Source: JAUVHV01 sp964523875
GTDB lineage: Bacteria; Omnitrophota; Gorgyraeia; JABMRG01
Assembly: GCA_964523875.1 (NCBI GenBank)
Contig: CAZGAS010000011.1
Coordinates: 1 to 31,335 of the forward strand
DNA length: 31,335 nucleotides
Direction of reading: 5' to 3'
Part shown: positions 7,746 through 14,634 of the stretch, piece by piece
Layout of the letters: each line of letters opens with the position of its first letter
Position numbering within the stretch: position 1 is the first letter of the stretch
Notes under the pieces: generated by a model
Told to the model about the DNA's origin: nothing
Databases searched by the model: none
What the model saw: only the letters and a program-made list of their open reading frames with translations
Position numbers and translations under genes: made by a program

Positions 7746-8612
7746 CTATATGCCTGAGGCATCTATAATATCAGGAACAAGTCTCTCCCATCCTATCGGC
7801 ATAATATGAACACCACTGCATATACCCTTGATATCATTAACCATCCTAACAGCTATCTCAATGGATTTCTTCTTTTTATCTGATGAGCCGTCTATCTCTT
7901 TTATCAGGTTATCAGGTACATATATACCCGCGACATTTTCATTCATATACCTTGCCATCTTCCCTGACTTGAGCAGGATAATACCGGCTATAATCGGAAT
8001 ATTATACCGCGCAACCTTGGTCATAAATTCATTAAATCTCACTATATCAAATATGCCCTGTGTCTGGAAAAATTGCGCGCCGGAGGTAATCTTTTTCTCC
8101 ATCTTTATAAGCTCCGGTTCCAGTGGATCCGCGCAAGGATTTACTACCGCTCCAACGCAAAACTTCGGCTTGCCGTTAAGTTCATTACCAGCGCTGTCCT
8201 TGCCTTGCTGTAAAGTATTTATAATCTCTAATAATTGTACGGAGTCTAAGTCAAATACCGGTTTTGCCTGTGGATGATCTCCGCTCAAAGGATGGTCACC
8301 TGTTAATACGAGAATATTTTCTATGCCAAGGCAGGCGGCAGAGAGAATATCCGATTGAAGCGCGAGCCTGTTTCTGTCACGGCATGTCACCTGAAAAACA
8401 GGGTCTAAGCCAATCTCTTTAAGAAGATAAGAACCTGCTAAGGACCCCAGTCTCATAACAGCGCTCTGAAGGTCAGTGACATTAATCGCGTCAACTTTAC
8501 CAATAAGCAGCTTTGCTTCCTCCAGCATCTTTGTTACATCAGTCCCCTTGGGAGGGCCTACTTCACTTGTTACGATAAACTTATTTGATCTTATAGCCTT
8601 TTCTAAATTCAT
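7746..8612 (-). CDS. metF: 5,10-methylenetetrahydrofolate reductase
   Basis: MetF reduces 5,10-methylene-THF to 5-methyl-THF with FAD. The 288-residue barrel shows the N-terminal FIVTSEVGPPKGTDV with the catalytic Glu, INVTDLQSAVMRLGSL, the FAD-site LVLTGDHPLSGDHPQAK followed by VFDLDSVQLL, and FFQTQGIFDIVRF. The doubled GDHP pattern is typical of MetF from anaerobes that pair it with MetV. The gene lies 113 nt after metV, has AAAGGA upstream of its ATG, and belongs to the fhs-fchA-folD-metV-metF set. No NAD(P)H or ferredoxin partner such as RnfC2 or HdrA is encoded next to it, so the electron donor cannot be read from the window. Confidence 0.95.
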   Translation of the reverse strand: MNLEKAIRSNKFIVTSEVGPPKGTDVTKMLEEAKLLIGKVDAINVTDLQSAVMRLGSLAGSYLLKEIGLDPVFQVTCRDRNRLALQSDILSAACLGIENILVLTGDHPLSGDHPQAKPVFDLDSVQLLEIINTLQQGKDSAGNELNGKPKFCVGAVVNPCADPLEPELIKMEKKITSGAQFFQTQGIFDIVRFNEFMTKVARYNIPIIAGIILLKSGKMARYMNENVAGIYVPDNLIKEIDGSSDKKKKSIEIAVRMVNDIKGICSGVHIMPIGWERLVPDIIDASGI

Positions 8613-8708
8613 TCTTATTAAATCCTTTACAAAGTGTTAAAACCGCTCATAAACTATTCATACGAGAAGGTTCCTTAACTGCTACTAAAAGAACTCTAAA
8701 GCATTTAA

Positions 8709-8725
8709 GAAACTGTTTCGAGCGC
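8709..8725 (-). repeat. GAAACNGTTTC dyad motif, copy 1 (metV-metF gap)
   Basis: On the minus strand GCGCTCGAAACAGTTTC begins directly after the metV TAG. The core GAAAC-A-GTTTC is a perfect 5-bp inverted repeat. The same sequence recurs after the rnhB and murA stop codons, and a diverged form occurs after trmD. In this copy the outer arms do not pair. Confidence 0.55.
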
Positions 8726-9370
8726 CTATAAAATAATCTTCTGCGGCTTCAGTTGCTTTGAATAATCTCGCGGCTTATATATTTTTCTCATGTTATCCAA
8801 CTCCCCTGAATCTTTCAGGCTTTTATATATCAGTATCCAACCGCAATCTCTCTCTTTATCTACCTCGCATTTCCCATTCTTTGAACCGCCGCATGGGCCA
8901 TTGAGCAACCCTTTAGTACAAACTGTCAAGGGGCATATCGTGCCTGTTCTGTCAATAACGCACTCACCACAAAGAACACATTTTTGCGAGAAATGGCCCG
9001 CGCGTTCTATCTCGCCAAGAAATAACGTATCAAGCGCAGGCACAACTTTTTTTGCCTTGGTACCATCTTTTATAACCTGGGCACCGTTACCACAGACAAG
9101 AACAAGTACCGCGTCTGCCTGTTTGAATACTTCTTTATTCTTCTGAAAAAGTTGTTTTACCTTGACCAGATGGCACGCAGGATCAAGTATGGCACTACCT
9201 GTAATCTTGAAGCCTTCATCGCACAGGCCTTTGGCCATCTCATTGACCTCATCCTCGCCTCCTGTCTTACAGACAGTCGCGCATTGGGCACACCCTATAA
9301 GAAACACCTTTTTACATCCTTTAAGTGAGTGAAGAATCTGCTCACGCGGCTTCTTCTTTGTTATAATCAT
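8726..9370 (-). CDS. metV: MetV-type zinc/cysteine-rich partner of methylenetetrahydrofolate reductase
   Basis: A 214-residue MTHFR_C-type protein that partners MetF in acetogens and other Wood-Ljungdahl organisms, probably passing electrons or stabilising the complex. The N-terminal half has a Cys cluster IGCAQCATVCKTGG; the C-terminal half has VLCGECVIDRTGTICPLTVC, then GLLNGPCGGSKNGKCEVDKERDCGW, the densely conserved family core. These cysteines are expected to bind Zn and/or an Fe-S cluster. The start overlaps the folD stop by 4 nt (ATGA), so the two are translationally coupled. The pairing with metF immediately downstream is the usual arrangement. Confidence 0.9.
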   Translation of the reverse strand: MIITKKKPREQILHSLKGCKKVFLIGCAQCATVCKTGGEDEVNEMAKGLCDEGFKITGSAILDPACHLVKVKQLFQKNKEVFKQADAVLVLVCGNGAQVIKDGTKAKKVVPALDTLFLGEIERAGHFSQKCVLCGECVIDRTGTICPLTVCTKGLLNGPCGGSKNGKCEVDKERDCGWILIYKSLKDSGELDNMRKIYKPRDYSKQLKPQKIIL

Positions 9371-10233
9371 ATTATACCTTTCTGCTGCCCAAAAAGCTCA
9401 ATACAATTACGCATTAACATAGTCGTAGTAAGCGGACCAACACCACCGGGCACAGGTGTAATATAAGATGCCCTCTCACCAGCTCTGTCAAATTCCACGT
9501 CACCTACTATCTTACCATTAACCCTGTTAATACCTATATCTATTACAACAGCATCCTTCTTTATCCATTCTCCTTTAACAAGTGCCGGCTTTCCCACAGC
9601 GACAATAAGCAGGTCCGCCCTGCTGATATGTTCTATTAAGTTACCTTTTTCACTGGTCGCGATATGGCATATAGTTACTGTCGCCAGCCTATCCAGAAGA
9701 AGCATCGCGAGAGGCTTTCCAACTATACCACTATGGCCTATTATGACTACCTCTTTGCCATATAGATCAATGCCGCAAAGGCTTATAAGCTCCATAGCGG
9801 CTGATGCTGTAGGCGGTACTACCTTGCACGCGTTAAGCAGGAGCTTTCCCTTATTTTCAGGACTTACCCCCTCTACATCTTTATCCGATGATATAAAAGA
9901 TGTTATCTTGATAATATCAAATCCATCAGGTAAAGGAGATTGCAGTATAATACCAGTAACGCTCTCGTCTCTATTAAGCTCTATTATCTTATCTATAAGG
10001 CCCTGTTCAGAGATATTGCCTGCAAGTTTAATAAGCTCGTAATCCATATTAATGGCATTGGCTATTCTTTTCTGTGAATTAGCGTAAACAGAAAACGCGC
10101 CTCCTTCACCTATCTGCAGGGCCGTCAACCTGGCAACAGCGCCGGTTGAGCGTTTTAATGACTCTATTCTCTCACTCAACTCACGCTTAATCTCATCGGC
10201 TTTTTTGCTACCGTCAAGTATTATAGCACGCAT
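9367..10233 (-). CDS. folD: Methylenetetrahydrofolate dehydrogenase / methenyltetrahydrofolate cyclohydrolase
   Basis: FolD interconverts methenyl- and methylene-THF and often also carries cyclohydrolase activity. I start it at the ATG 10231-10233, one base after the fchA stop, giving MRAIILDGSKKADEIKRELSE, the normal N-terminus; an earlier in-frame start at 10272 would overlap fchA by 38 nt. The 288 residues match the family length. Landmarks are YANSQKRIAN with the catalytic Tyr and Lys, GIILQSPLPDGFD, DKDVEGVSPENKGKLL, VVPPTASAAMELI, VVIIGHSGIVGKPLAMLL (Rossmann) and the C-terminal YITPVPGGVGPLTTTMLMRN. Having both fchA and folD suggests the cyclohydrolase step is duplicated, or that this FolD acts mainly as dehydrogenase. 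Confidence 0.95.
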   Translation of the reverse strand: MRAIILDGSKKADEIKRELSERIESLKRSTGAVARLTALQIGEGGAFSVYANSQKRIANAINMDYELIKLAGNISEQGLIDKIIELNRDESVTGIILQSPLPDGFDIIKITSFISSDKDVEGVSPENKGKLLLNACKVVPPTASAAMELISLCGIDLYGKEVVIIGHSGIVGKPLAMLLLDRLATVTICHIATSEKGNLIEHISRADLLIVAVGKPALVKGEWIKKDAVVIDIGINRVNGKIVGDVEFDRAGERASYITPVPGGVGPLTTTMLMRNCIELFGQQKGII

Positions 10234-10234
10234 C

Positions 10235-10846
10235 TTAAGTATGCATCCTTTCGCGGGCCTTAGACAAAACATGTGTCTTAAGTTTCTTCATTTCTCGCTG
10301 CAACTTCATGTATTTTTCTGTGTTATTGACAACATATTTTTTATCTCTTACATGTTCCAGATTAACATTGATATTCGCCAGGGCCGATTCAAACGCGGCG
10401 TCAAGTGTATACATGGCTACAATTACATCTGATAATATATGCTTATTCCCAACATATGCCAGATCAAGCGCTATCGCGGTTGCCTTGTAAGCATAATTAC
10501 AGACATTAGACGGCGGCGTTATGGCTCTTTTTAAGGCTGGCTGTTTGCGCATTATATCGTCCTTATACTTCTTAAGCGAGCTTGATAAATTCTGATACGC
10601 CTTTATATCTTTATCAATAAGGCCTGTCATCTTTTCTCTTATATTCTCAGATTTCTTAAGCGCCTTCTGGGACCTCTCTTTATATCCATTAAAACCTTTT
10701 CCAGCTAAGGTATAATTAGCTACCATACTTAAAAGCCCACAACCTAATACCCCTAATAAAGCAGCTGTACTACCACCGCCGGGAGTCGGCGTCTTTGCTG
10801 CCAGTCTATCCGCGTAATATCTCATGCTCTTATCAATAATTTTCAT
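10235..10846 (-). CDS. fchA: Methenyltetrahydrofolate cyclohydrolase (FTCD C-terminal family)
   Basis: FchA converts formyl-THF to methenyl-THF, the step after Fhs. The 203-residue, largely helical protein matches the cyclodeaminase/cyclohydrolase family: YADRLAAKTPTPGGGSTAALLG at the N-terminus, then LLSMVANYTLAGKGF, IDKDIKAYQNLSSSLK and PPSNVCNYAYKATAIALDLA. Family members here are about 205-215 residues. An SD site AAGGAG lies close upstream of the ATG. The gene is 94 nt after fhs and one base before folD, in pathway order. Formiminotransferase cyclodeaminase of histidine breakdown is the alternative, but no histidine genes are nearby. Confidence 0.9.
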   Translation of the reverse strand: MKIIDKSMRYYADRLAAKTPTPGGGSTAALLGVLGCGLLSMVANYTLAGKGFNGYKERSQKALKKSENIREKMTGLIDKDIKAYQNLSSSLKKYKDDIMRKQPALKRAITPPSNVCNYAYKATAIALDLAYVGNKHILSDVIVAMYTLDAAFESALANINVNLEHVRDKKYVVNNTEKYMKLQREMKKLKTHVLSKARERMHT

Positions 10847-10940
10847 ATACTATCTCCTTAAGGGTATCAGCCATGGTTTCAGTTTATACGGTATTTTCTA
10901 AATAGTACAATACCTCGCAATAAATACTACAAAATAGCCT

Positions 10941-12548
10941 CTAAAACAATCCCTTAATCTTGCCGTGGCTATCAGCAGTAATACCGCATGCCGCCGGTTT
11001 TTTAGGCAGACCCGGCAAAAGCATTATGTTGCCACAAACAGGCACAATAAAACCCGCACCTGAAAATATCCTTATCTTATGTATATTCAGCTTCCACCCT
11101 TCGGGCCTGCCTTTTAAAAATCGATTGTCAGATAAAGAAAATTGTGTCTTCGCAATATTAACAGCAAGGGTATTCAGGCCAAGATCCTTTATGACCTTAA
11201 GGTCTTTTTTCGCCTGCGCGCTAAAGGTGACTCCCTTAGCGCCGTATATCCGGGTAGCTACAAGCTCTATTTTTTTCCTTATGCTTAGTTCGTCGCTATA
11301 GAGCAATTTAAACCCGGATTGGCCTTTCTTGAGCAGGCGCACACAGCCTTGTGCCAATTCCATCGCGCCATAGCCTCCTTTGGCAACAGCGTCTGATATA
11401 TAGCTCTCCACCCCAAGTTTATGGCAATAGTCCATTATCTTTTTAAGTGCCTTATGCCGGTCACCAGGAAATTTATTTATCGCGACTATAGGTTCTATTC
11501 CAAAAGACCTTATTATCCCAATATGTTTGCTGAGATTAGCAAGCCCGTGCAGTTTTACGGCTCTGTTAGAAACAACTATAACCGCCAATTCCGGCCTTAA
11601 TTTGCCCTGCCGGCATACGATATCAAAAAATTTCTCCGCGCCGAGGTCAGCGCCAAAACCACTTTCCGTTATCACATAATCAGCCAACTTCAACCCCATA
11701 AGCATTGACATAAGGCTGTTTGCACCGTGAGCAATGTTCGCAAAAGGCCCACAATGAACAAAGGTAGGATTGCCCTCTATAGTCTGGACAAGATTAGGCA
11801 TAATAGCGTTTACCATAAGCGCGCTCATGGAACCAACAACATTTAATGTTTTAGGGGTAACGGGCTTTTTCTCCTTAGTAAAAGCAACTATCATACGCGA
11901 AAGCCTGTTCTGCAGGTCCGCTATACCTCTGCTCAAAGCAAGGATTGCCATTGTCTCAGAAGCGGCTATAATATCAAAACCACTTTTATAAGATACATTT
12001 TTACCAATATTAAAATGTATCTGCCTTAATGTCCTGTCACTTATATCTATCGTTCGCCTCAATAGTATATTCTTTGTATCAATAGTGTGTTTATTATTAA
12101 AATATATACTGCTATCAAGCATAGCGCAAAGCAGATTATTCGCGCCGGATACCGCATAACCATCACCTGTAAAATGAAGATTTATATCCTCCATCGGTAT
12201 TACCTGAGAATACCCTCCCCCGCATGCCCCGCCTTTAATACCAAACATAGGGCCTAATGAAGGTTCGCGCAGGCAAAGAAAGGCCTTCTTCTTTAATCTC
12301 CCGAATGCCTGGGCCAGACCTATAGCGGTCGAGGTCTTGCCTTCACCGTATCTTGTAGGTGTTATAGAGGTGACAAGTATAAGTTTTCCATTGGGCTTGT
12401 TTTTTAATCTTGAGAGAAGTGAAGGGGACACCTTGGCTATATAGTTGCCGTAAGGCATAAGCTCTTCATTCTTTATACCCGCAGATCTTGCTATCTCTGT
12501 TATCTGCTTTGGCTTTACGCGCTGAGCTATTTCGATATCAGAAGGCAT
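10941..12548 (-). CDS. fhs: Formate-tetrahydrofolate ligase
   Basis: Fhs uses ATP to join formate to THF, the entry step of the Wood-Ljungdahl methyl branch. The 535-residue protein (family about 555) shows KLILVTSITPTRYGEGKTST with the P-loop, LREPSLGPMFGIKGGACGGG, VIPMEDINLHFTGD, NPTFVHCGPFANIAHGANS and ESGFGADLGAEKF. A weak SD site (AAGG, spacing about 10) precedes the ATG. It heads the fhs-fchA-folD-metV-metF run and follows rnhB by 46 nt, with a dyad motif in that gap. Fhs also serves purine and formylmethionine supply in other bacteria, but the companion genes argue for the acetyl-CoA pathway. Confidence 0.97.
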   Translation of the reverse strand: MPSDIEIAQRVKPKQITEIARSAGIKNEELMPYGNYIAKVSPSLLSRLKNKPNGKLILVTSITPTRYGEGKTSTAIGLAQAFGRLKKKAFLCLREPSLGPMFGIKGGACGGGYSQVIPMEDINLHFTGDGYAVSGANNLLCAMLDSSIYFNNKHTIDTKNILLRRTIDISDRTLRQIHFNIGKNVSYKSGFDIIAASETMAILALSRGIADLQNRLSRMIVAFTKEKKPVTPKTLNVVGSMSALMVNAIMPNLVQTIEGNPTFVHCGPFANIAHGANSLMSMLMGLKLADYVITESGFGADLGAEKFFDIVCRQGKLRPELAVIVVSNRAVKLHGLANLSKHIGIIRSFGIEPIVAINKFPGDRHKALKKIMDYCHKLGVESYISDAVAKGGYGAMELAQGCVRLLKKGQSGFKLLYSDELSIRKKIELVATRIYGAKGVTFSAQAKKDLKVIKDLGLNTLAVNIAKTQFSLSDNRFLKGRPEGWKLNIHKIRIFSGAGFIVPVCGNIMLLPGLPKKPAACGITADSHGKIKGLF

Positions 12549-12570
12549 ATTATCATTACCTTATGTCTAT

Positions 12571-12592
12571 GTACTGAAATTGTTTCGAGCAT
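12571..12592 (-). repeat. GAAACNGTTTC dyad motif, copy 2 (rnhB-fhs gap)
   Basis: On the minus strand ATGCTCGAAACAATTTCAGTAC lies 2 nt after the rnhB TAA. Arms TGCT-GAAA and TTTC-AGTA pair (one G-U) around a bulged C. Relative to the copy before rpsP, one T-A pair has become C-G on both sides, a compensatory change. It is the only notable element in the 46-bp gap before fhs. Confidence 0.55.
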
Positions 12593-12594
12593 CC

Positions 12595-13236
12595 TTATTT
12601 TATATGAAAACTGCGCCTATGTATTGGCGAAAACCCCTTTTCAATAATCGCACTCATATGTTTTTTTGTAGCGTAACCTTTATGCCGGTAAAAGCCATAC
12701 CCGGGAAAGATGCCATCATAGAACTCAAGTAAGCGATCGCGAGTAACCTTAGCGACTATTGACGCGCAAGCTATGGATAAGCTTTTTTGGTCACCGCTTA
12801 CTATAGTAGACTGTTGCATGTCAAATCTTAACCGCATATTCCCATCTATAAGCAAAAGGTCCGGCACCTCACAGAGGTCAAGCACTGACCGCTCCATCGC
12901 GAGCATCGTCGCATGATATATATTAATATCATCAACAACAGCCTCTGAAACTACTCCTATACCTACTATGGCCCTATCCAGAATTTCCTTATACGCACGC
13001 TGTCTCGCGACATAATTAAGCTTTTTAGAGTCATCTATCCTTACTGAAAAATCATGCCTCTTTAACACAACAGCAGAGGCGATAACAGGCCCTGCTAAAG
13101 GGCCCCTGCCGGCTTCATCAATGCCGGCTACAAAACCGTAGCCTGAACTTCTGACGACATCTTCCTGATAGAGCGACCTATTTCTCTTTCTTTGAGACAG
13201 GCCCGATCTTTTCTTTAACCGTTGTCTTTTTACCAA
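12595..13236 (-). CDS. rnhB: Ribonuclease HII
   Basis: Cleaves the RNA strand of RNA-DNA hybrids and starts removal of misincorporated ribonucleotides. The catalytic acidic residues are visible in FVAGIDEAGRGPLAGPV, IDDSKKL, PDLLLIDGN and SIACASIVAKVTRDRLL. The C-terminus has YGFYRHKGYATKKHM and SPIHRRSFHIK, all standard. No ATG or GTG is available: the best start is TTG at 13234-13236 with AAGG 7 nt upstream, overlapping the end of rplS by 59 nt. That gives a basic 30-residue extension before the conserved core; the true start could be further in at a CTG. The rplS-rnhB order is widespread in bacteria. Confidence 0.92.
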   Translation of the reverse strand: MVKRQRLKKRSGLSQRKRNRSLYQEDVVRSSGYGFVAGIDEAGRGPLAGPVIASAVVLKRHDFSVRIDDSKKLNYVARQRAYKEILDRAIVGIGVVSEAVVDDINIYHATMLAMERSVLDLCEVPDLLLIDGNMRLRFDMQQSTIVSGDQKSLSIACASIVAKVTRDRLLEFYDGIFPGYGFYRHKGYATKKHMSAIIEKGFSPIHRRSFHIK

Positions 13237-13543
13237 CCTTATTCCTTAAATAATAAAGTTTCGCGCGGCGCACCTTTCCGCGTCTGGTTACCTCTACCTT
13301 GTCTACACTAGGTGAGTGCAGAGAAAATGTCCTCTCAACGCCCTCTCCATAAGAGACACGCCTTACAGTAAAAGATTCCTTAATCCCGGAGCCTTTCTTT
13401 GATATAACTATCCCCTCAAATGCCTGAAGCCTCTGTTTTTCTTCCTCAATAATCCTGATAAATACCTTTACTGTATCACCTACTGAAAATTTAGGGGCCT
13501 CTTTCTTTATATATCTTGCCTCTAATTCCTTGATCTTGCTCAT
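13178..13543 (-). CDS. rplS: 50S ribosomal protein L19
   Basis: Ribosomal protein at the 30S-50S interface. I use the ATG at 13541-13543, preceded by AAAAGGAG with good spacing, giving 121 residues: MSKIKELEARYIKK, FSVGDTVKVFIRIIEE, RLQAFEGIVISKKGSG, SFTVRRVSYGEGVERTFSLH, SPSVDKVEVTRRGKVRRAKLYYLRN. A longer in-frame reading from 13579 would only translate the intergenic dyad motif. Its last 59 nt overlap the predicted rnhB start. It follows trmD by 43 nt, as in most bacteria. Confidence 0.97.
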   Translation of the reverse strand: MSKIKELEARYIKKEAPKFSVGDTVKVFIRIIEEEKQRLQAFEGIVISKKGSGIKESFTVRRVSYGEGVERTFSLHSPSVDKVEVTRRGKVRRAKLYYLRNKVGKKTTVKEKIGPVSKKEK

Positions 13544-13566
13544 GTTATTTTCTCCTTTTTTGATAT

Positions 13567-13584
13567 CAGTCTCAAACACTTATT
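13567..13584 (-). repeat. Diverged dyad motif, copy 4 (trmD-rplS gap)
   Basis: On the minus strand AATAAGTGTTTGAGACTG lies 2 nt after the trmD TAG. It matches the left arm of the murA-rpsP copy (AATAAGTGTTCGAAACTG) at 16 of 18 positions. The right arm is lost (TATC instead of TTTC), so this copy no longer folds. It supports the motif as a recurring post-stop element. Confidence 0.4.
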
Positions 13585-13586
13585 AG

Positions 13587-14279
13587 CTACATCTCCAACT
13601 GGCTTATATGCTTTATCAGATCGGGCCTTTGTTCTATTGTCTTTAAGATAGACTTTTTCTTTCTCCAGGACTTTACAAAGTTATGGTTACCAGAAATAAG
13701 CAATTCAGGAACTCTTTTTCCATTATAATTAGCCGGACGTGTATATTGTGGGTACTCCAATAAGCCGTTGCTAAAACTTTCATCTATATTAGACTCTTCA
13801 TGGCCCAACACACCGGGTAAGAGCCTTACCACGCTGTCTATCAAGACCATAGCCGGGAGTTCGCCTCCTGTCAATATATAATCCCCAACTGATACTTCCT
13901 GGTCTATAATACTCTTAATCCTCTCATCTACACCTTCATAATGCCCACATACCAGCATAAGCCCCGATGCTTTTGAAAGAGACAAAGAGAGCGAATGATT
14001 AAGCATCTTTCCTTTCGGGCTCATTAATATTACCTTTGCGCGAGGCGACAACCTCTTTACACTCTTTATTGTATCAATAACAGGCTGACACTGCAATACC
14101 ATTCCCGGGCCCCCGCCAAAAGGTTTATCATCTACCTTGTGATGTTTGTTAGCCGCGAAATCCCGTATATTATGCGTGCGTATCTTGACCTTAGCAAATC
14201 TTTGAGCACGCTCCATAATCGATTCCGCGGTCAATGCCTTAAACATATCCGGAAACAATGTCAATATATCTATATTCAT
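13587..14279 (-). CDS. trmD: tRNA (guanine-37-N1)-methyltransferase
   Basis: Methylates G37 next to the anticodon, preventing +1 frameshifts. The 230-residue SPOUT enzyme shows MNIDILTLFPDMF, DDKPFGGGPGMVLQCQPV, LMLVCGHYEGVDERI, the knot-region VGDYILTGGELPAMVLIDSV and RLLPGVLGHEES, then LEYPQYTRPANYNGKRVPE. It sits between rpsP and rplS as usual, but rimM, normally directly upstream, is missing. The start ATG at 14277-14279 has no recognisable SD site; the preceding bases belong to a short repeat. Confidence 0.96.
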   Translation of the reverse strand: MNIDILTLFPDMFKALTAESIMERAQRFAKVKIRTHNIRDFAANKHHKVDDKPFGGGPGMVLQCQPVIDTIKSVKRLSPRAKVILMSPKGKMLNHSLSLSLSKASGLMLVCGHYEGVDERIKSIIDQEVSVGDYILTGGELPAMVLIDSVVRLLPGVLGHEESNIDESFSNGLLEYPQYTRPANYNGKRVPELLISGNHNFVKSWRKKKSILKTIEQRPDLIKHISQLEM

Positions 14280-14345
14280 AAAATTATGGGGTTATGGGGT
14301 TTGGAAATTTTTCAAAACGCTATAACTCTATAACGCAACAACCAA
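14280..14345 (-). repeat. Doubled-word repeats in the rpsP-trmD spacer
   Basis: The 66-bp spacer contains two separate two-fold repeats with 8-bp period: on the plus strand TTATGGGG is doubled (about 14285-14300) and CTATAACT/CTATAACG is doubled (about 14321-14336). It takes the place where rimM usually lies and provides no SD for trmD. No remnant of a rimM reading frame is visible. Confidence 0.6.
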
Positions 14346-14579
14346 TTATGCCTTCTTAACTATACTCTTTATTGTATCGCTCATCTGCGCCCCAACGCCT
14401 AACCAATAATCAGCGCGTTCTTTGTTTATCTTTACAAGAGCGGGATTTTTCGAGGGGTCATAAAAACCAAGTTCCTCTATAGCCCTTGTATTTCTGCTCC
14501 TACGCTTATCGCAGACTATTATCTTGAAATGCGGCTTACCTTTTGTTCCCATCTTCTTTAAACGTATCATTACTGCCAT
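14346..14579 (-). CDS. rpsP: 30S ribosomal protein S16
   Basis: Small-subunit assembly protein. The ATG at 14577-14579 is chosen because AAGGAG lies just upstream and the protein then reads MAVMIRLKKMGTKGKPHFKI, the normal N-terminus; an in-frame earlier start at 14624 would translate the dyad motif. The 77 residues continue with IVCDKRRSRNTRAIEELGFY, DPSKNPALVKINKERADYWL and GVGAQMSDTIKSIVKKA. The neighbours trmD and rplS fit the conserved rpsP-(rimM)-trmD-rplS operon. Confidence 0.97.
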   Translation of the reverse strand: MAVMIRLKKMGTKGKPHFKIIVCDKRRSRNTRAIEELGFYDPSKNPALVKINKERADYWLGVGAQMSDTIKSIVKKA

Positions 14580-14600
14580 TATATTATCTCCTTGTTTATT

Positions 14601-14626
14601 AAGTATTGAAACAGTTTCGAACACTT
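14601..14626 (-). repeat. GAAACNGTTTC dyad motif, copy 3 (murA-rpsP gap), best hairpin
   Basis: On the minus strand AAGTGTT-c-GAAAC, T, GTTTC-AATACTT forms an almost complete 12-bp stem with one bulged C and one G-U pair. It begins about 8 nt after the murA TAA and ends about 21 nt before the rpsP start codon. It could be an operator (dyad DNA site) or an RNA hairpin. No T-run follows, so it is not an ordinary terminator. Confidence 0.6.
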
Positions 14627-14634
14627 ATTGTGGG

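Noticed and set aside
7828..8277. 149-codon plus-strand frame opposite metF
   Set aside because: Same reasoning; metF motifs fill the opposite strand.
8650..8690. Terminator between metV and metF
   Set aside because: A stem CTCGTA/TATGAG with a G-U pair precedes only TTTT; too weak, and termination inside the C1 operon would be unexpected.
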